Assembly: GCA_050698355.1 (NCBI GenBank) | Contig: JBOHBN010000103.1 | Span: 1-21,815, forward strand | Reading direction: 5' to 3' | Source of the DNA: JBOHBN01 sp050698355 | Lineage (GTDB): Bacteria > Actinomycetota > Actinomycetes > Streptosporangiales > WHST01 | DNA: 21,815 nt | In this document: positions 1 through 6,995 of the stretch, piece by piece | How positions within the stretch are numbered: position 1 is the first letter of the stretch | Layout of the letters: each line of letters opens with the position of its first letter | The notes under the pieces: generated by a model | Database searches by the model: none | The model's input: the letters and a program-made list of their open reading frames with translations, nothing else | What the model was told of the DNA's origin: nothing | Position numbers and translations under genes: made by a program

Positions 1-1
1 A

Positions 2-895
2 ATGGATGTGGACATCGGGCTGCTGCGGTCCTTCGCCGCCGTGGCCGAGGAGGGCAACCTCACCCGTGCCGCCGAGCGCCTCTACGTGTCCCAGCCGGCC
101 ATCACCAAGCAGATCCGCAGGCTCGAAGGGCTGCTTGGGGCGCCTCTGTTCACCCGGTCACGCGCCGGCATGTCGCTCACCGGCGCCGGGCGTGCACTGG
201 CTGACCGGGTGCCGGATCTACTCACCGAGTGGGACCGCGCCGTTACCCAGACGAGCGCGGCGGCTGCCCTGGAGGGCCGGGTGCTTCGCGTCGGGTACTT
301 GGCCAGCGCCGCCAACGAGGCCACCCCGAAGATCATCGCTGCGTTCCAGAAGAGCAGGCCGGGGTGGCGGGTCGACATGCAGCAAGGCGCCTGGTCCGAC
401 CCGACCGCAGGGCTGGGCTCGGGCACCGTCGACGTGGCCATCCTCCGGTTGCCGTTCCCCGACCAGGAGTCCTGGCGGGTGGAGGCACTGCTGAGCGAGC
501 CCCGCTGCGTCATCCTGCCTGACACCCACCGCCTGGCAGACGAGCAGGAGATCTACTTACGCGAGCTGTGGGACGAGCCGTTCGTCGCCGCCCCGGAAGA
601 AACCGGCAGCTGGCGCGACTACTGGCTGGCCACCGACGAGCGCGGCGGTAACCGTCCCCGCATCGGTGCCGTCACCCGCCACCCAGACGACTGGCTCACC
701 GCGATCGCGAGCGGCTCAGGCATCGCGCTGGCTCCCGAGTCCGCCGCGCGCTTCTACCCACGACCCGGCCTGGTCTTTCGACCGGTGCCGGATATCGGCC
801 CCAGCCACGTCGGTGTCGTCTGGAACCCCGCCGAGAACACGACCCCAGCCGTCCAGGACTTCGTCAAGGCAGGCCTGGCCTTCCGGCAGGCATGA
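2..895 (+). CDS. LysR-family transcriptional regulator
   Basis: A 297-residue DNA-binding regulator of the LysR type. Residues 1-60 form the winged helix-turn-helix, with the family pattern LLRSFAAVAEEGNLTRAAERL, VSQPAITKQIRRLE and LGAPLFTR. Residues about 90-295 look like the two-lobed periplasmic-binding-protein-like effector domain, starting at VLRVGYLAS. Length is normal for the family. The ATG is the second base of the window, so no ribosome binding site or promoter can be seen, although the N-terminus aligns well with LysR proteins. It stops 8 bp before the convergent ABC permease stop. LysR proteins usually act on a divergently transcribed neighbour, which would lie left of the window, so the target and effector are unknown. 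Confidence 0.93.
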   Translation: MDVDIGLLRSFAAVAEEGNLTRAAERLYVSQPAITKQIRRLEGLLGAPLFTRSRAGMSLTGAGRALADRVPDLLTEWDRAVTQTSAAAALEGRVLRVGYLASAANEATPKIIAAFQKSRPGWRVDMQQGAWSDPTAGLGSGTVDVAILRLPFPDQESWRVEALLSEPRCVILPDTHRLADEQEIYLRELWDEPFVAAPEETGSWRDYWLATDERGGNRPRIGAVTRHPDDWLTAIASGSGIALAPESAARFYPRPGLVFRPVPDIGPSHVGVVWNPAENTTPAVQDFVKAGLAFRQA

Positions 896-903
896 TCCGA
901 CGG

Positions 904-1731
904 TTACCGGCCAGCGGTGCGGTAGCGGTAGACGGCGAGCGGGACGAAGACGACGAGCAGCGCGAGCGACCAGCCCAGCGTGGCGAGCACCGGGTGCTGC
1001 AGCGGCCAGGCCGTGGACGTCACCACGCCGGGGTTGCCGAACAGCTCCCTGCTGGCCGCGACCACGGCCGACACCGGATTCCAGTCCGCGATCGCCTGCA
1101 GCCAGACAGGCATGCCGCCGGTGGGCACGAACGCGTTGGAGATCATCGTGATCGGCATGACGATCGGGAAGACCCGGTCGGCCGTCTCCTCGTTCTTCGT
1201 CATCAGGCCGAAGAAGACGCCGACCCACATGAGCGCGTACGCGAACAGCAGCAGCAACCCGAACGCGGCGAGCGCGTCGAGGAGCCCGTCGCGGATCCGC
1301 CACCCGACCGCGAGACCGCAGAGCATCATGAGAACGGTGCCAATCGCGTGCATGATGAGGTCGGCACCGGTATGCCCGAACGGCACGGCTGACCTGGCCA
1401 TCGGCATGGACCGGTACCGGTCCATCACGCCCTTGCCGTTGTCCGCGGCGACCCGCTGCAGCGTGGCCATCACCGAGAACGTCGAGCTCATTGCGAACAG
1501 ACCCGGGATCAGGTACTCGCGGTAGTTCCCGCCACCCGGCACGGGGATCGCGCTGCCGAAGATGTACCCGAACATGATGATCATGATGATCGGCGCAAGC
1601 AGCGTGCCGATGATCTCGCCGGGCGAGTGCTTCAGGCGGTTCAGGTTGCGGCGGACGAGCGTCCACCCGTCCACGATCGTCCACCGCCAACCACCGCCCT
1701 TCACGGCGTTCGATAGGTCCGTACTCACCAT
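904..1731 (-). CDS. ABC-2 type drug export permease (DrrB-like)
   Basis: A 275-residue integral membrane subunit of an ABC-2 exporter, the partner of the ATPase encoded just upstream. Hydrophobic segments fall near residues 44-60, 80-100, 125-145, 155-180, 190-205 and 245-265, consistent with six membrane helices. Typical DrrB/ABC-2 sequence is visible in the YLIPGLFAM segment and near the C-terminus in MPVWLQAIADWNPVSAVVAA. The ATG shares one base with the ATPase stop (TGATG), so the two are translationally coupled. By family, the pair exports hydrophobic drugs such as anthracyclines; the actual substrate is not visible here. The divergent TetR gene probably controls it. Confidence 0.92.
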   Translation of the reverse strand: MVSTDLSNAVKGGGWRWTIVDGWTLVRRNLNRLKHSPGEIIGTLLAPIIMIIMFGYIFGSAIPVPGGGNYREYLIPGLFAMSSTFSVMATLQRVAADNGKGVMDRYRSMPMARSAVPFGHTGADLIMHAIGTVLMMLCGLAVGWRIRDGLLDALAAFGLLLLFAYALMWVGVFFGLMTKNEETADRVFPIVMPITMISNAFVPTGGMPVWLQAIADWNPVSAVVAASRELFGNPGVVTSTAWPLQHPVLATLGWSLALLVVFVPLAVYRYRTAGR

Positions 1732-2714
1732 CAGCGCATGCTCCCTGCCAGCTCGGCGGGCTCGGTCTCCGCGTCCGACTCGGCCGCGTGGCCGGTCACC
1801 CGCAGGAACACCTCGTCCAGCGTCGGCCGGTGCACGGAGATGTCCTCCGCGGTGACGCCGACGGCGTCGAGTGCCCGGATGACGTCGGGCACACGCAGCG
1901 TCGAATCCGTGGCGAAGCTGACGCGCAGGGCGTCCGGCTCGGCCACCACCTCGGTGTCGACGAGACCACGCAACACGTCCTGGGCCGCGGGAAGCGCGTC
2001 GGCTCGCGCGAACGTGACCTCGACGCGATGGCCGATGGTGGACTTCAGCTCGGTTGGACGGCCGGACGCGATCACCTGCCCGCGGTCGACGACCGCGATG
2101 TGGTCGGCGAGCCGGTCGGCTTCGTCGAGGTACTGGGTGGTAAGCAGCACGGTGGTGCCGCCGGCGACGAGCTCGCGTACGGTGTCCCAGATCTCGTTGC
2201 GGCTGTGCGGATCGAGCCCGGTGGTGGGCTCGTCGAGGAACAGCAGCGGTGGCGCGACGATCAGGCTGGTGATCAGGTCGAGTCGCCGCCGCATGCCGCC
2301 GGAGTAGTGCTTGACCAGTCGGTTCCCCGCGTCCGCGAGGTCGAACCGCTCCAGCAGTTCATCCGCCCGTCTCTGGGCGGCGCGCTCACCGATGTGGTAC
2401 AGCCGCCCGAACATGACGAGGTTCTCCCGTCCGGTGAGCTTCTCGTCCAGCGCGGCGTGTTGACCGGCGAGCCCGATCAGGTGCCGCACCCGGTCCGCCT
2501 CCCGTACGACGTCGTACCCGGCGATCGTCGCCCGTCCCGCGTCGGGTACCAGCAGAGTGGCGAGCACCCGGATCGCGGTCGTCTTGCCCGCGCCGTTGGG
2601 CCCGAGCAGGCCGAAGACGCTGCCTTCGGCGACGCGCATGTCGAGTCCGCGCAGGGCCTCCATCTCGCCGAAGCGCTTGCGCACCCCCTCGACGAGGACG
2701 AGCGGTTCGTCCAT
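1731..2714 (-). CDS. ABC transporter ATP-binding protein (DrrA-like)
   Basis: A 327-residue cytoplasmic ATPase of a DrrAB-type exporter. The Walker A motif GPNGAGKTT is at about residues 38-46, the signature YSGGM at 137-141 and Walker B LLFLDEP at 157-163, followed by the D-loop GLD. The switch position reads TTQYLDEAD, with Gln where many ABC ATPases have His; this is usual for the DrrA subfamily. A C-terminal extension of about 90 residues after the ATPase core, typical of DrrA, includes the VHRPTLDEVFLRVTG segment. The start is supported by GGAGG five bases upstream. It is first in a two-gene operon with the permease and is divergent from a TetR regulator. Confidence 0.95.
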   Translation of the reverse strand: MDEPLVLVEGVRKRFGEMEALRGLDMRVAEGSVFGLLGPNGAGKTTAIRVLATLLVPDAGRATIAGYDVVREADRVRHLIGLAGQHAALDEKLTGRENLVMFGRLYHIGERAAQRRADELLERFDLADAGNRLVKHYSGGMRRRLDLITSLIVAPPLLFLDEPTTGLDPHSRNEIWDTVRELVAGGTTVLLTTQYLDEADRLADHIAVVDRGQVIASGRPTELKSTIGHRVEVTFARADALPAAQDVLRGLVDTEVVAEPDALRVSFATDSTLRVPDVIRALDAVGVTAEDISVHRPTLDEVFLRVTGHAAESDAETEPAELAGSMR

Positions 2715-2725
2715 GAATCCTCCAG

Positions 2726-2742
2726 TGAGTACGTTGTACGCA
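2726..2742. promoter_or_regulatory. Candidate TetR operator, copy 1
   Basis: A 17-bp imperfect palindrome TGAGTACGTTGTACGCA, with six of eight half-site positions matching, between the divergent ABC exporter and TetR genes. It lies 12-28 bp upstream of the ATPase start, next to its ribosome binding site, where a bound repressor would block expression. A second copy sits 33 bp away. Assignment to the adjacent TetR protein is inferred from position and symmetry. Confidence 0.55.
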
Positions 2743-2755
2743 TACGAAGCTACAC

Positions 2756-2783
2756 TTGTGAGTACGACGTACGCAAGTAGAAT
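2756..2783 (+). promoter_or_regulatory. Candidate promoter of the TetR gene, possibly leaderless
   Basis: A -35-like TTGTGA at 2756-2761 and a -10-like TAGAAT at 2778-2783 are separated by 16 bp. The ATG at 2792 is only eight bases beyond the -10 and has no ribosome binding site, so the transcript may begin at or just before the start codon. Operator copy 2 occupies the spacer, which fits autorepression. Confidence 0.45.
2759..2775. promoter_or_regulatory. Candidate TetR operator, copy 2
   Basis: A 17-bp imperfect palindrome TGAGTACGACGTACGCA, with seven of eight half-site positions matching. It shares the pattern TGAGTACGnnGTACGCA with copy 1 and lies 33 bp from it, about three helical turns. 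It fills the spacer between the -35-like and -10-like elements of the TetR gene, so binding would repress the regulator's own promoter. Function is inferred. Confidence 0.6.
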
Positions 2784-2791
2784 TTTGCGCC

Positions 2792-3520
2792 ATGACAGAC
2801 GCTGAGGAACCGACCATCTGGATGCGCCCGGAGGTGAGCGGGCACGGCAAGGCTCCCGCCCACAGCCGGGACCAGATCGCCGCCGCCGCCGTCGCGATCG
2901 CGGACGCCGAGGGCATCGAAGCGGTGTCCATGCGCCGGGTCGCTCGCGAGGTCGACGCGGGCACCATGTCGCTCTACCGTTACCTAAGAAACAAGGACGA
3001 GCTGTACGCGCTGATGGTCGACGCGATCCTCGGCCCGGACGAGAACCCGCGCCGGATGCGGTCCGATTGGCAGGACATGCTGCGCGACGTCGGCCGCTCG
3101 ATACGGCAACTAGTGCTCCAGCACCCGTGGTTCCCGGCGCTGCAGGCGGGTATGCCCGCGCCGAGCCCGAAGATGTTTCGCGGCATGGAGGGCATGCTCG
3201 CCGCGGTCGACGGGATCGGGCTGACGATCGACGAGATGCTGGAGATCGTGTTCACCGTAATGACGTTCGCAATGGGCTCGGCGCAGGACGAGCTGGCCGA
3301 GGCGCGGGCGATCTTCCGTAGCGGGCTGGACAGGCAGCAGTGGCAGCGGCGCCAGGGCCCGTACCTCAGGTCGCTCATCGAGAGCGGCGAGTACCCGTAC
3401 CTGCGCCGGATGGTCGTCGACGCGGCCCTCCCGCACGAGGACCCGGACACGCTGTTCGAGCGGGCGCTGAACCGGATCATCACCGGCATCGCCGCGACAG
3501 CGAAGCCCGCACAGGACTAG
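2792..3520 (+). CDS. TetR-family repressor with tetracycline-repressor-like C-terminal domain
   Basis: A 242-residue regulator. After a 25-residue leader, the helix-turn-helix domain spans about residues 27-75, with IAAAAVAIADAEG and the recognition region VAREVDAGTMSLYRYLRNKDEL. The C-terminal ligand-binding region resembles the TetR_C_1 type, which often senses drugs. The gene is divergent from the DrrAB-like exporter, and the shared 77-bp spacer holds two palindromic sites, so it is most likely the local repressor of the exporter and of itself. No ribosome binding site precedes the ATG; a leaderless mRNA is likely. The ligand is unknown. Confidence 0.92.
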   Translation: MTDAEEPTIWMRPEVSGHGKAPAHSRDQIAAAAVAIADAEGIEAVSMRRVAREVDAGTMSLYRYLRNKDELYALMVDAILGPDENPRRMRSDWQDMLRDVGRSIRQLVLQHPWFPALQAGMPAPSPKMFRGMEGMLAAVDGIGLTIDEMLEIVFTVMTFAMGSAQDELAEARAIFRSGLDRQQWQRRQGPYLRSLIESGEYPYLRRMVVDAALPHEDPDTLFERALNRIITGIAATAKPAQD

Positions 3521-3531
3521 ACGCTTCGAGC

Positions 3532-3918
3532 TCACTCGCCCGCTGCCCGCTCCAGCTCCAACGAGTCGCCCTGGTCGCCAAAGATGAACACCCGCACGGC
3601 GTGGCCGGTCGTGGGGTGCACCTGCGCGAGGTACGCGTGCACTCGCGCCTCCACGACCTCCTCGATCGCACCGACGAACTCGGCACGGGTCGCCTCGTGC
3701 AGCGCCTCGTGGTGGCGCAGCACGGCCTCCCGGTACCCCCGGTCGGAGAGGACGCTGTCGGCCGCGGTCAGGCTGTCGATGGACAGCACGACAAGGCTGA
3801 TCGGGTCTTCCTGGCTGACCGAGACCTTGACGTTGCTCGGCCCGCGTCCGTAGAAGGAGCGTTCGAGTTGGGTGACCCGCTCGGCCACCGCTGTCCGCTG
3901 TGAGCGGGTGATCTGCAC
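3532..3918 (-). CDS. MpsC / DUF2294 family protein
   Basis: A small soluble protein of about 128 residues, or 135 if it starts at the GTG at 3939. It matches the DUF2294 family, now called MpsC (PF10057), in its whole layout: ERSFYGRGPSNVKVSVS at the N-terminal end, VVLSIDSLTAAD, then EFVGAIEEVVEARVHAYLAQVHPTTGHAVRVFIFGD. The GTG at 3918 is preferred because AAGGGAAG lies roughly ten bases upstream, whereas the GTG at 3939 has no clear binding site. MpsC was proposed to belong to a sodium-linked membrane-potential system in Bacillus; no partner genes are seen here, so the role is open. It lies downstream of the broken methyltransferase on the same strand. Confidence 0.75.
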   Translation of the reverse strand: MQITRSQRTAVAERVTQLERSFYGRGPSNVKVSVSQEDPISLVVLSIDSLTAADSVLSDRGYREAVLRHHEALHEATRAEFVGAIEEVVEARVHAYLAQVHPTTGHAVRVFIFGDQGDSLELERAAGE

Positions 3919-3999
3919 TGGACCCGCTTCCCTTCGCACCTATAGGAGACGGGCGGGACGATTAGACGCCGAGCGTACATCGCCGCGGTGACACGCGGC

Positions 4000-4437
4000 T
4001 CACCGTTCGGCGCGACCACCGATGTAGGGGATGTGCAGCCCGAGCGGGCCGCGCTCGGCGAACCAGTCGAGGCGCACCTCGCTGAAGCCGGCCTCCTCGA
4101 TCGCCCAGGCCGTCTCGCGGCTCGGGTCACAGCCGTGGTCGAATACCCGCGACGCTGGCGCATAGAGGCGCTGCGCGCGGCGAGACCACGTGGCCGGCGG
4201 CGCAGCGACGTGCTCGAAGAACACGAACGCACCGCCGGGACGGAGCACCCGGAGGACCTCGCCGAGCACACACTGCTGGTCGCGTACGGAGCAGAGCACG
4301 ATGGTGGCGACCACGGCGTCGGCGCAGGCGTCGGCGAGCGGGATGCGTTCTGCAGGGTGCGCTTCAGGACGGCGTACTCGGCCATCGTGCCTGCCGTCCC
4401 CGTGGCAGCGGTCATGGCAGGGTGCGCGCCAGGCCAA
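4000..4437 (-). pseudogene. Truncated class I SAM-dependent methyltransferase
   Basis: Only the C-terminal half of a methyltransferase is recognisable, from about position 4353 to the stop at 4000. It contains PLADACADAVVATIVLCSV (the strand-4 region), VLRPGGAFVFFEHV, and a tail with FDHGCDPSRETAWAIEEAGF typical of small UbiE-like methyltransferases. The N-terminal 80 or so residues, including the glycine-rich SAM-binding motif I, are missing. The reading frame upstream of 4353 is non-homologous and runs into the 3' end of the DUF6069 gene. No ribosome binding site supports the ATG at 4437. It is a remnant that probably cannot bind SAM. If expressed at all, it would be by read-through from the upstream gene. 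Confidence 0.75.
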
Positions 4438-4822
4438 CGGCGATGCTGAGCCCCACCGCGAGGTGCATGCCGGCCAGGGCCACCGTCGCGGCCACGCTCG
4501 CCGCGCCGAGCGGTCCGGCGAGCGAGAGGAGCAGGACGGCGAGCGAGGCGATCAGCCAGGCCGTTCGCGGCCGGCGCGTGGCACGCTCGAGCAGGGTGAC
4601 CAGACCCGTACCGGCGAGTCCGGCGAGCAGGCTCACCAGGATGACGGCGAGGGGCCCGACGTGCTGCGGCTCCGCGGCGGCACCGACCGTGAGGTCCGCC
4701 CCGACGATGGGCACGGCAACGGCCCACACCGCCAGCCCGGCAGCGACGGCGGAGAGGATGACGAGGGCGCGGGCGCGCAGTCGCGGTTGGACCGACGGGC
4801 GGGATTCGGCAGCGGTTGACAT
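4412..4822 (-). CDS. DUF6069 family four-helix membrane protein
   Basis: A 136-residue protein with a short charged N-terminus followed by four hydrophobic segments, at about residues 19-40, 53-75, 87-105 and 110-133. The pattern VPIVGADLTV, SLLAGLAGTGLVTLLER and LLLSLAGPL matches actinobacterial DUF6069 proteins, whose function is unknown. An ATG farther upstream, at 4876, is possible, but the ATG at 4822 has a strong GGAGG seven bases upstream and gives the usual family N-terminus. Its 3' end overlaps the non-homologous beginning of the methyltransferase remnant by 26 bp. The gene is divergent from the decayed phosphatase. Confidence 0.8.
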   Translation of the reverse strand: MSTAAESRPSVQPRLRARALVILSAVAAGLAVWAVAVPIVGADLTVGAAAEPQHVGPLAVILVSLLAGLAGTGLVTLLERATRRPRTAWLIASLAVLLLSLAGPLGAASVAATVALAGMHLAVGLSIAVGLARTLP

Positions 4823-4968
4823 CGTGTGGCCTCCAGTGGCGTCGCGGCGGCGACGTGCCGCCACGGGCACTGACACTAGGGACGGCGGGCGCGGAAAGGC
4901 AGCGACGAATGTGCTGCGTTCGGCATGACAAATGGCCTATTCGAGAGTCGCCTCGTATGCTCACGAAG

Positions 4969-5295
4969 ATGTCGGTGAGCATCGTGTTCGAGACCCATTC
5001 GGTCACCAAGGACACGAGTCCGGGATCGCGACCGGCTGGCTCCCTGGCCGACCTCGCTCGCGAACTCGGCCGGCGACGGCGAGACGACAACCTCAGTGCG
5101 GTGTTCACCTCGGACCTCGCCAGAGCAGCCGAGACCGCAGCGAACGCGTTCGGCGAGGTCGGCAGGCGTGTCCTCGTGATCGGCCACGTGGCGACGCGGT
5201 TTGCCCTCGACCACGCCTTGCGTGGTGTGCCGCTGGAGGCACTACTCGACGAGCCCTTCTACTGGCAGGAGGGCTGGGAGTACACGCTGTGCTGA
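4969..5295 (+). pseudogene. Decayed histidine phosphatase family gene
   Basis: The start (SVSIVFETHSVTKD) and end (RRVLVIGHVATRFALDHAL through DEPFYWQEGWEYTL) match actinobacterial histidine phosphatases, including the catalytic His in ETHS and the second in GH. Three lesions are visible. At about 5013-5048 the family sequence (ESGIATGWLPG) is found in another frame, consistent with a one-base loss followed by a compensating change. Near 5150-5162, NAFGE joins VGRR directly, so the middle of the protein (roughly 65-80 residues, with the acid/base region) is gone. The remaining open frame is 108 residues instead of nearly 200. The stop overlaps the GTG of the next gene, so the original pair was coupled. 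A -10-like TATGCT at 4956-4961 suggests leaderless transcription. Confidence 0.75.
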
Positions 5296-6002
5296 AACCC
5301 GATGTCGCCTTCCATTGGAGTGGCGGCAAGGACTCCGCGCTCGCCTTGAGCGTGCTGCTTGCCCAGGGCGGCGACGTCACGGTCGACCGCCTCGTGACGA
5401 CGGTCGACGCCGAGCGGAACACCTCGACGGTGCACGGGCTGCCGGTCGAGCTTCTCCAGGCGCAGGCCCGCAACATCGGGATCCCGCTGCAGGCGATCGC
5501 GCTTCCCGGCCCCGGCCTCGATGGGTACGTGGACGCGATCAACGCCGCGGCCGTACGCATGCGGCACGAGGGCATCGACGCGTTCGTCTTCGGCGACCTG
5601 AGCTGCTCGAACGTACGCCACCACAAGGAGCGCCAGTTCGGGCCGCTGGGCATCGAGGTCCTCGAACCGCTGTGGGACATGACATCCCGCGAGTGCATCG
5701 AACGGTTCCTGGAGTCAGGCATTCGCGCGGTGACAGTCGTGGTCGACGCCGGCGTGCTCACCATTGACGAGGTTGGCGTGCCGGTCAACCGGGAGTTCAT
5801 CGACCGCCTGCCCGAGAACGCCGACCCGTGCGGCGAGTTCGGCGAGTACCACTCCTTCGCGTACGACGGGCCCATATTCCGCGCGCCGGTCGACTTCTCG
5901 CTGTCCAGTCCCCGCCGCTATGAGAGTGACATCCGCACCACCGAGGGCGTACGCAGGTACGCGTACTGGCTCGCGACCCCGCAACCGCCACGCAGCTGTT
6001 AG
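5289..6002 (+). CDS. Dph6-like PP-loop ATP pyrophosphatase (diphthine-ammonia-ligase domain)
   Basis: A 237-residue protein of the adenine-nucleotide alpha-hydrolase fold. The PP-loop SGGKDS is at residues 11-16. The C-terminal signature CGEFGEYHSFAYDGPIF matches the Diphthami_syn_2 (PF01902) family. In eukaryotes and archaea this family amidates diphthine on elongation factor 2; bacteria lack diphthamide, so bacterial members presumably adenylate and amidate another substrate that is not known. The start is GTG at 5289, overlapping the phosphatase stop (GTGCTGA), which indicates translational coupling. Extending the frame upstream would only add the phosphatase in the wrong frame. It converges on the epimerase gene with a 15-bp gap. 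Confidence 0.85.
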   Translation: MLKPDVAFHWSGGKDSALALSVLLAQGGDVTVDRLVTTVDAERNTSTVHGLPVELLQAQARNIGIPLQAIALPGPGLDGYVDAINAAAVRMRHEGIDAFVFGDLSCSNVRHHKERQFGPLGIEVLEPLWDMTSRECIERFLESGIRAVTVVVDAGVLTIDEVGVPVNREFIDRLPENADPCGEFGEYHSFAYDGPIFRAPVDFSLSSPRRYESDIRTTEGVRRYAYWLATPQPPRSC

Positions 6003-6017
6003 ATCTCACGGCCGATG

Positions 6018-6965
6018 TCACCTCGGACTCGTGGGCTGTTCGGCGATCCAATCCACTTCTTGGGTCAGGAGCTCGAGCGCGCGTCCCTGCGGGGTGTAGC
6101 CGAGCCGTTCGGAGGCGCCCGTGTCGAGCACCATGGGACTGACGGACCGCCATGGGTGGTCGCCCACCGTGGGGTCCACTTGGCTGCCGACCAGTTCGAG
6201 GCCTCCCTCCCAGTCCAACCGCTCGCCGATCGCGCGGACGATCTGTTCTGCGGTCGGAGTGTCCGGGTCGGCACTGTTCAGGACGCGTTGTCCAGGCTTG
6301 CCAGCGACGGTCTCGATGAGCGCTGCCGTGTTCGCCGCTGCGGTGAGGTGGTCGATCGATGTGCCCTCGGCGAGCGTGATGGTCGGGTCGCCGCGGAGGA
6401 TTCGTTCGACGAAGACGCGCGTCCGCGGGTTGCGCGCCCAGCGTCCGTGGACCTTGGACGGACGAATGACCGTGACCGGCAGCCCGCTGTCCAGGGCAAC
6501 GCGCTCGACGGCCACTTTCGACGGGGCGTAACCCTCTCGGGTGAAGGGGTACGCACCGTCGTCACCGACGGGCGACAGGGTCGGCGTGTCCTCGCTGACC
6601 GGGCCAGGGAACCACGGCGGTTCCTCTCCATTGAGGTGGCGGCCGTTCGTGTCGACGTAGACGGCGCGACTGGAGATGAGGACCGCGCAGGCGACCGAGG
6701 CCATCACCGGAAGGAGTGCGCGGACGTCCGCGCTGCGGTAAGCGAGCAGATCTACGAGCAGGTCTGCGCCTTCAGCCACGAGTCGCCCGATCGCGGAAGT
6801 CTCACTTCGTTCGATCTGATGGAACCGCACGCCAGCCACCTCGAGCTCGCGTGGCATCGCTCCAGGATCACGGCCGGTAACATCGACCCACCAGTCGGCG
6901 GCCGCCAACCGGGCAGCGACCGCGCCGCCGATCGCACCGGTTCCACCCAGGATCACCGCTCGCAT
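6018..6965 (-). CDS. NAD-dependent epimerase/dehydratase family protein
   Basis: A 315-residue extended short-chain dehydrogenase-like protein. The Rossmann motif GGTGAIG is at residues 7-13. The active-site pair is YAPSK near residue 146, preceded by the strand ISSRAVYVD that supplies the serine. IRPSKVHG follows, typical of extended SDRs. The C-terminal half, with residues such as LNSADPDTPTAEQIVRAIGE, would bind substrate. The start has GGAGG seven bases upstream. It lies 30 bp downstream of dnaB on the same strand and may be transcribed by read-through. The substrate is not predictable; nucleoside-diphosphate sugars are usual for the broader family. Confidence 0.88.
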   Translation of the reverse strand: MRAVILGGTGAIGGAVAARLAAADWWVDVTGRDPGAMPRELEVAGVRFHQIERSETSAIGRLVAEGADLLVDLLAYRSADVRALLPVMASVACAVLISSRAVYVDTNGRHLNGEEPPWFPGPVSEDTPTLSPVGDDGAYPFTREGYAPSKVAVERVALDSGLPVTVIRPSKVHGRWARNPRTRVFVERILRGDPTITLAEGTSIDHLTAAANTAALIETVAGKPGQRVLNSADPDTPTAEQIVRAIGERLDWEGGLELVGSQVDPTVGDHPWRSVSPMVLDTGASERLGYTPQGRALELLTQEVDWIAEQPTSPR

Positions 6966-6995
6966 TCACGGCCTCCGCTTACGGGCCGGCATCTG

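Noticed and set aside
4000..4437. Reading the methyltransferase as an intact small enzyme
   Set aside because: The SAM-binding motif I is absent and homology starts about 28 codons in, with no ribosome binding site.
3768..5108. A 446-codon minus-strand frame over the DUF6069 and methyltransferase region
   Set aside because: It overlaps three recognised coding regions in a wrong frame and has random-looking composition.
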